64,000 nucleotides of DNA, taken from Cristatella mucedo (taxonomy: Eukaryota; Bryozoa; Phylactolaemata; Cristatellidae). Positions 59,693-64,000 of the stretch are shown here, piece after piece. Made by a program: the position numbers and the translations under genes. Numbering within the stretch: the first letter of the stretch is position 1; every line of letters begins with the position of its first letter. The notes under the pieces were generated by a model, which ran no database searches, was not told the origin of the DNA, and worked only from the letters and a program-made list of their open reading frames with translations. The DNA lies in NCBI GenBank assembly GCA_009760855.2, contig WPIO01000001.1, positions 20,332,001 to 20,396,000 of the forward strand, in the 5' to 3' direction.

Positions 59693-60222
59693 CTGAGTCT
59701 GTAAAATCAGTTAACCGTTACTTTACTTTTAAATTTTTTTTACTTTACATACAATACACCTGTGCATGACCAGCAGCTTACTAAACTCTGGCTTCCCATG
59801 CCATGCAGTGGATTACCCTATTTCAGCGCACGAACCTTTTACTGTGGCCGGCACGTGAGCTGCATTGGTCACCTTACTGCAATTGAATCTTCTAGACAAA
59901 CCATAGTAAATTCATTCCTGCTGCCATTGTCAGTATAGTTTTATTAGGGGCTGCCGGCTTGGTTGCTGTTGCCGGCAGGATGACCGGCTCTCCTCTTCGG
60001 TTTGCCAATTGGGTGTGCCAAAGAGCAGCGGCTGCGTCGGGTAATTATAGATGCCTGACCTTGAGTTCGGAGAGCTGCAAGGGACGGGTGGGGGAGAGAG
60101 GCAGTGAGGAAGTTAACGCACGGAGGAGCAGTTGGGGCTCTCTCGCTGGGAGTGCGAAGTGTTACTGGTGAATAAACGATTTGATAACTTTAAGCTATTT
60201 TGGCAGTTTTGCGACAATCATA

Positions 60223-60636
60223 ATGACGGCGATTAAGACCAACGACGTCTACACCCAGTTTGACGGAAGGGAAGACTTTGCAGCATGGATTGTGCGATTT
60301 GAGCTTGTGGCAGAGATTCAGAACGCCACCGACTTGGCCGAGTTGTTGCCGCTGGTTTTGACGGGAAGCGCTTTCGCGGTCTCTCAAGGACTAAGTATGG
60401 ACGACAAGAAAAACTATAGCACGGTAAAGAAAAAATTGACCGCCGCGTTTTCACCAGATCTCTTCTGTGCGTATGACGAGCTTTTACGCAGGCACTTGCG
60501 TGCGGGTGAGAACGTAGATGAATACTCGGCCGACCTTAAGCGGCTGATATCGCTGGTGATGCCTACAGCTGATGTTGCTGCTACCGGGTTCGAGGAGTGG
60601 CAAATATGTGCATTCATCGCGGGGCTGCCAGGTTGA
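60223..60636 (+). mobile_element. Ty3-like element, gag fragment
   Basis: A frame of 137 residues from ATG at 60223: YTQFDGREDFAAWIVRFELV, then an Arg/Leu-rich capsid-type region (LRRHLRAGENVDEYSADLKR), ending at TGA within FIAGLPG. Capsid-type Gag of the Ty3 group. The true frame probably continued past this stop towards the nucleocapsid. An AATAAA at 60171 and the leader before it may be the end of a 5' LTR. Confidence 0.75.
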
Positions 60637-60727
60637 GTCAAAACGCAGATGAAGGCAGCGTGCAGCCTATCAACGATGACTTCCTGCGGTCGTTGAGCGG
60701 GCCCGACACCTTGTTGCCGCTGAGAAC

Positions 60728-60946
60728 GTGTGTGCAGCGGGCGCTGTACGAACGGCGAGAAGCACGATGAACGAGTCTCGAGTCCAGTCGGGGCGTTTCG
60801 TCGGCTTCTTGTGCAACGAGCTGGGGCACGTTGCCAGGAGCTGCACTCACCGATTGCAGAAGAGTAAGGGAATCGTGTGCTTTCGATGCGGCAAGGCAGG
60901 GCATGTAGCGGCCTCGTGTTGGAGCGAGCGCCCAAAAAACGAGTAA
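60728..60946 (+). mobile_element. Ty3-like element, nucleocapsid zinc knuckles
   Basis: Two knuckles: the first (LCNELGHVARSC) has lost its leading Cys, while the second (CFRCGKAGHVAASC, 60878-60919) is a perfect CX2CX4HX4C. The frame ends TAA at 60944-60946, four bases after A-AAA-AAC. Confidence 0.88.
60934..60946 (+). promoter_or_regulatory. -1 frameshift site, A AAA AAC with following stop
   Basis: The nucleocapsid frame reads CCA AAA AAC GAG TAA. A one-base backward slip on A-AAA-AAC places the ribosome in the protease frame. A GC-rich stretch follows. Confidence 0.75.
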
Positions 60947-61386
60947 GGGGGCGCGCGAATTGCTGCGCTATGGCGTTCCCCTTGGTGGCGAAAATACCTC
61001 ACGTGAACGTATTGATTGGTGACCGTTCGGCAAGGGCTCTTTTTGACACTGGCTGCTCGCGTTCCATTGTGTCCTGGAAATTAATATGCGCATCTCAGCT
61101 TGAGCCTGTTCAAGAACCCATCGTGATGATGGACGGCAGGACAACTGTATGCCGCCATATGTGCCGTGTGGACGTCGACATCGACGGACGCCTACTACAA
61201 CTGAACTGCTTCGTGACCGACATCCTTCCCGGCTATGATTTGCTGCTCGGCATGGATGCAGTACGTTGTCTTGGAGGCGTTCGAGTAAGGCCGACGGCAA
61301 GAATGTGGAGTTTTTTGGTGAGACACGCTTCGCTGCGGTTGCTGAGCGGCCGACCGAGACGCAAAAAGATGCTGTCGAGGCTCTGA
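60947..61386 (+). mobile_element. Ty3-like element, aspartic protease
   Basis: In the -1 frame: VLIGDRSARALFDTGCSRS with the catalytic D-T-G at 61045-61053, then FVTDILPGYDLLLGMD, the usual second half of retropepsins. The frame stops at about 61386 before the reverse transcriptase. Confidence 0.85.
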
Positions 61387-62700
61387 CGGTCGAAGACAAG
61401 GATTTCTCCACGACGTTTGCCAACGGCGTGTGGATGGTGTCGTGGGTGTGGCGAGACGGCTCGAACGCTCCAAGTCTAGAGAACCAAACACCCTCTTACC
61501 ACATTCCTCTGTCCGCTCAAGCTGCGTATGAGGAGTAGGTAGAGGAGTGGATACGACTTGGCTGGCTAGTACCGTATACTGCGAAGGGCACCGGTCTTAT
61601 TCCGTTAATGGCGGTAGTTCAGGCAAGCAAAGATAAAGTGAGGCCGGTGATGGACTACCGGGAGTTGAATCAGTACGTATCGAGCCATACCGCTCACGGA
61701 GATGTATACGGAACGAAGCTTCGATTCTGGCGAAAAATGGGCGAGCACTCAGCATACTTGACTTGAGAAAGGCGTACTTGCAGATACATGTACACGAGTC
61801 ACTGTGGCGCTACCAGGCTATTGAATTTAAGGGCAAATGATTTTGCTTAACACGGCTCGGTTTCGGGTTGAATGTTGCCCCGAAGATAATGACAGCTATC
61901 TTCAACAAAGTCTTGTCCATGGATCCGCTTGTTCGTCAAGGCAGCGACTCTATTGTGGACGACATTATAGTAAATAGCACTGTCGTTTCCAACGATCGAG
62001 TCAGCGAATTGTTGCAGCGGTTCGGTCTCGACGCGAAGCCGCCCCTGCAGCTTCTGAATGCTCGCGTGTTGGGACTACGAGTACGGCGTCGTGACAAGGA
62101 ACTTCTGTGGCGCCGAGACTATGCAGTAATTGACCTCGGAGAGTTTCGGACAAAGAGACAGGGTTTTTCCTGGTGCGACCAATTAGTCGGACACTTCCCA
62201 GTTGCAGGCTGGTTGCGTGTAGCCTCCAGCTACATTAAGCTGAGAGCCAGCGGTGAAGGCTGGGATTCGCCGGTCAGTGCTAGCGTCCTAGAGATGGCGG
62301 AGGAAGTCTATCGCCGCGTGCTTGCCGAAGATCCCGTTTCTGGCGTCTGGTCAGTGCTACCCACGACCACTGGAACGCTTTGGTGCGACGCTAACAGCAT
62401 TGCCATGGGGGTACGTTTAGAGATTGGCGGCAACGTTGTAGAGGACGCGTCGTGGCTGGGAAGGTTGAAGACTCAGCTCACATTAATTTAGCTGAGTTAG
62501 AGACTGTGCTAAAAGGCGTCAACCTTGCGATAGCATGGAGCCTGACGACCGTCGTCGTCGTGACGGATTCCGCCACAGTATTCGATTGGCTCCGGTCACT
62601 GTGCTCGGGGGATAAGCCAGTGCGTTCGAGAGGGCTCGGGGAAGCATTGACACGTCGACGGCTGACCCTGCTTGGCGACACGATTCGATAATGCAGTTTG
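61387..62700 (+). mobile_element. Ty3-like element, reverse transcriptase and RNase H, broken
   Basis: Pieces in different frames: KVRPVMDYRELNQYVSS, ILDLRKAYLQIHV, then from 61868 LNVAPKIMTAIFNKVL and IVDDIIVN (Y replaced by I in the catalytic box, 61955-61963). RNase H carries LWCDANSIAMGV (62387), INLAELETVLKG and VVVTDSATVFDWL in two frames. At least three stops or frameshifts. No integrase and no 3' LTR. It cannot be functional. Confidence 0.85.
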
Positions 62701-62734
62701 AACGTGTCTGTTCGGCTTGTTTCATCGAACGAGA

Positions 62735-63665
62735 ATAAAGCGGAAATGACGATAAAACCGAACTGCTGCTCATAGGACACCCTAAGCGTGTGGCTGGATT
62801 AAAAGGCTTTGCTGTTCTAATAGGTGATGCTATTGTGCGACCTTCACCACGTGCTCGTAATCTAGGTGTCGTGTTCGACAGCTGCCTCAATTTCAAAAGC
62901 TTCATTCAGAAGACTGCCTCTACAGCTAGCCATCACATCCAATCCCTATCCAAGATTAGAAGCTGTCTCCCACAGTGGCTTGTAAAAAAATTAACAGCTC
63001 TTTAGTTCTGTCTCGGCTTGATTATTGTAATTCCCTTTTGGCTGGGCTACCAAAGAAAGCTATTATGCCACTACAGTGGACTATGAATATGGCTGCAAGG
63101 CTGGTCTTCAAGTCCCTGCGGTTTGAGCACGTGTCACCTCTGCTGGAAGAGCTAGGATGGTTGCCGCTTGAGCAAAGGATAAAGAGAAAAGTTCTTACGC
63201 TGACCCACAAGGCCCGCCACGGCTTGGCTCCTTCGTACCTAGCTGAACTGCTGCATCAGTTTCAGCCTGTTCGCGCCCTCAGGTCCTGTGTGGACAATAA
63301 ATTAGCTGTCCCATTCCTCCGCTTAAAGACAGTTGGCGACAGAAATTTTTAGCTCTGCAGGTCCTAGACTGTGGAACTCGCTTCCACAAATCTTACGAAA
63401 TGACATCTACTCTCGAACTGCCGACTATGGCAAATCTTTTTCAGTGGTCCTGAACTGCTACTTCTATGCTACTCACTACCTCAACTGCTCCCCATAACTC
63501 TGCTATGCTTCCCACTTTCTCTTTGTTGCGTGAGACGAAGTCTGTTGGCTACCGAATGCGTACCGAAAGCCGCTTAGGCTGTGAGTGCGCTATACAAAAC
63601 TCTCCTGCGTAACACACACATGGTCTTTATCACTTTGTGGAGCTACTGACGGAGATACATTACAT
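62735..63665 (+). mobile_element. LINE-A, near-complete 3' half
   Basis: It joins the Ty3-like remnant at AAGCGGAAATGACGATAAAA. DDKTELLLIGHPKRVAGLKG, RNLGVVFDSCLNFKSFIQKT, SRLDYCNSLLAGLPKKA, WLPLEQRIKRK, GLAPSYLAELLHQFQPVRA, WNSLPQI-like, then the 3' region and a GGAGATACATTACAT tail. Few breaks, so a younger copy. Confidence 0.92.
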
Positions 63666-64000
63666 CGTCTAACTCGCGTGCCCCATCGGTGGTTAAAACC
63701 CAGTTGTACCGACGAGCAATCTCAGGATCGATTGACTGACGCCGGCGTTGCCTCCGTAGCAACGAATGAAGGCGTGGGTAGAGCGATTGACATCCGAGCC
63801 TTTCACGCTAAGCACCACCTCGGTATTGATTGAGAACTCTGAGCCTTGCTCAGTTGAGCTTCCCAAAGGCCAAAATCACCCGCAGTCAGTTGACCCGGCA
63901 CCCGAGTCGTGGAGTGACGGCAGCCTCTCCGTGCCCAACAACCGGCGCTGGCTACCGTGTGATGTCACGCATTTTCTGGGTGAGCCGTACTTAACCGTTG
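63666..64000. other. Unassigned GC-rich DNA at the right edge
   Basis: No feature recognised; the segment may continue beyond the window. Confidence 0.4.

Overview
This window is metazoan nuclear DNA, most likely from a repeat-rich invertebrate. The evidence is GT-AG introns with matching phases, a recognisable VPS33A gene, an IFITM/dispanin-type (CD225) membrane-protein gene, tRNA-derived SINEs, two L2/CR1-like LINE families and a broken Ty3-like retroelement. I cannot resolve the phylum. There is nothing bacterial, no CRISPR array and no rRNA.

Left part (1-11.4 kb, minus strand): the first seven coding exons of VPS33A, about 260 residues. VPS33A is the Sec1/Munc18-type subunit of the HOPS/CORVET tethering complexes. 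The start codon is at 11392, and the gene runs off the left edge after the exon at 1171-1345. Its introns carry SINEs, LINE fragments and microsatellites. A divergent plus-strand gene follows (15.2-25.5 kb): three exons joined in phase encode a 364-residue protein with a long disordered Ser/Arg/Pro-rich N-terminus and a C-terminal two-helix CD225 domain. A (CTG)27 tract lies 50 bp upstream of its second exon.

Middle (25.5-37.8 kb): no convincing gene. There is a GC-rich unassigned block at 28.4-31.3 kb, long CA and GA microsatellites, LINE/SINE debris and a small inverted-repeat element.

Right part (37.8-54.5 kb): two small paralogous plus-strand genes, each split by one phase-1 intron at the same codon. 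They encode proteins of 118 and 110 residues that align without gaps across the core and share an R-N-x-x-x-H motif typical of the HEPN fold (often RNases). This pair is the most interesting find here. Their introns are stuffed with nested LINEs. From 55 kb to the end the DNA is LINE/SINE mosaic, plus a decayed Ty3-like element at about 60.0-62.7 kb that keeps a textbook -1 frameshift site.

Repeat nomenclature used here (my own labels): LINE-A ends in TACAT/ATTAC repeats and has a YVDD box. LINE-B ends in (ATT)n and has a YADD box. SINE-I has a head containing GGTTTGGTCCAGCGGTTAAG and a LINE-B-like 3' end. SINE-II has a head containing GGCACACTAGGTAAGG and a TATTTATTT tail. All splice junctions and family assignments were read by eye; no alignment or search was run.
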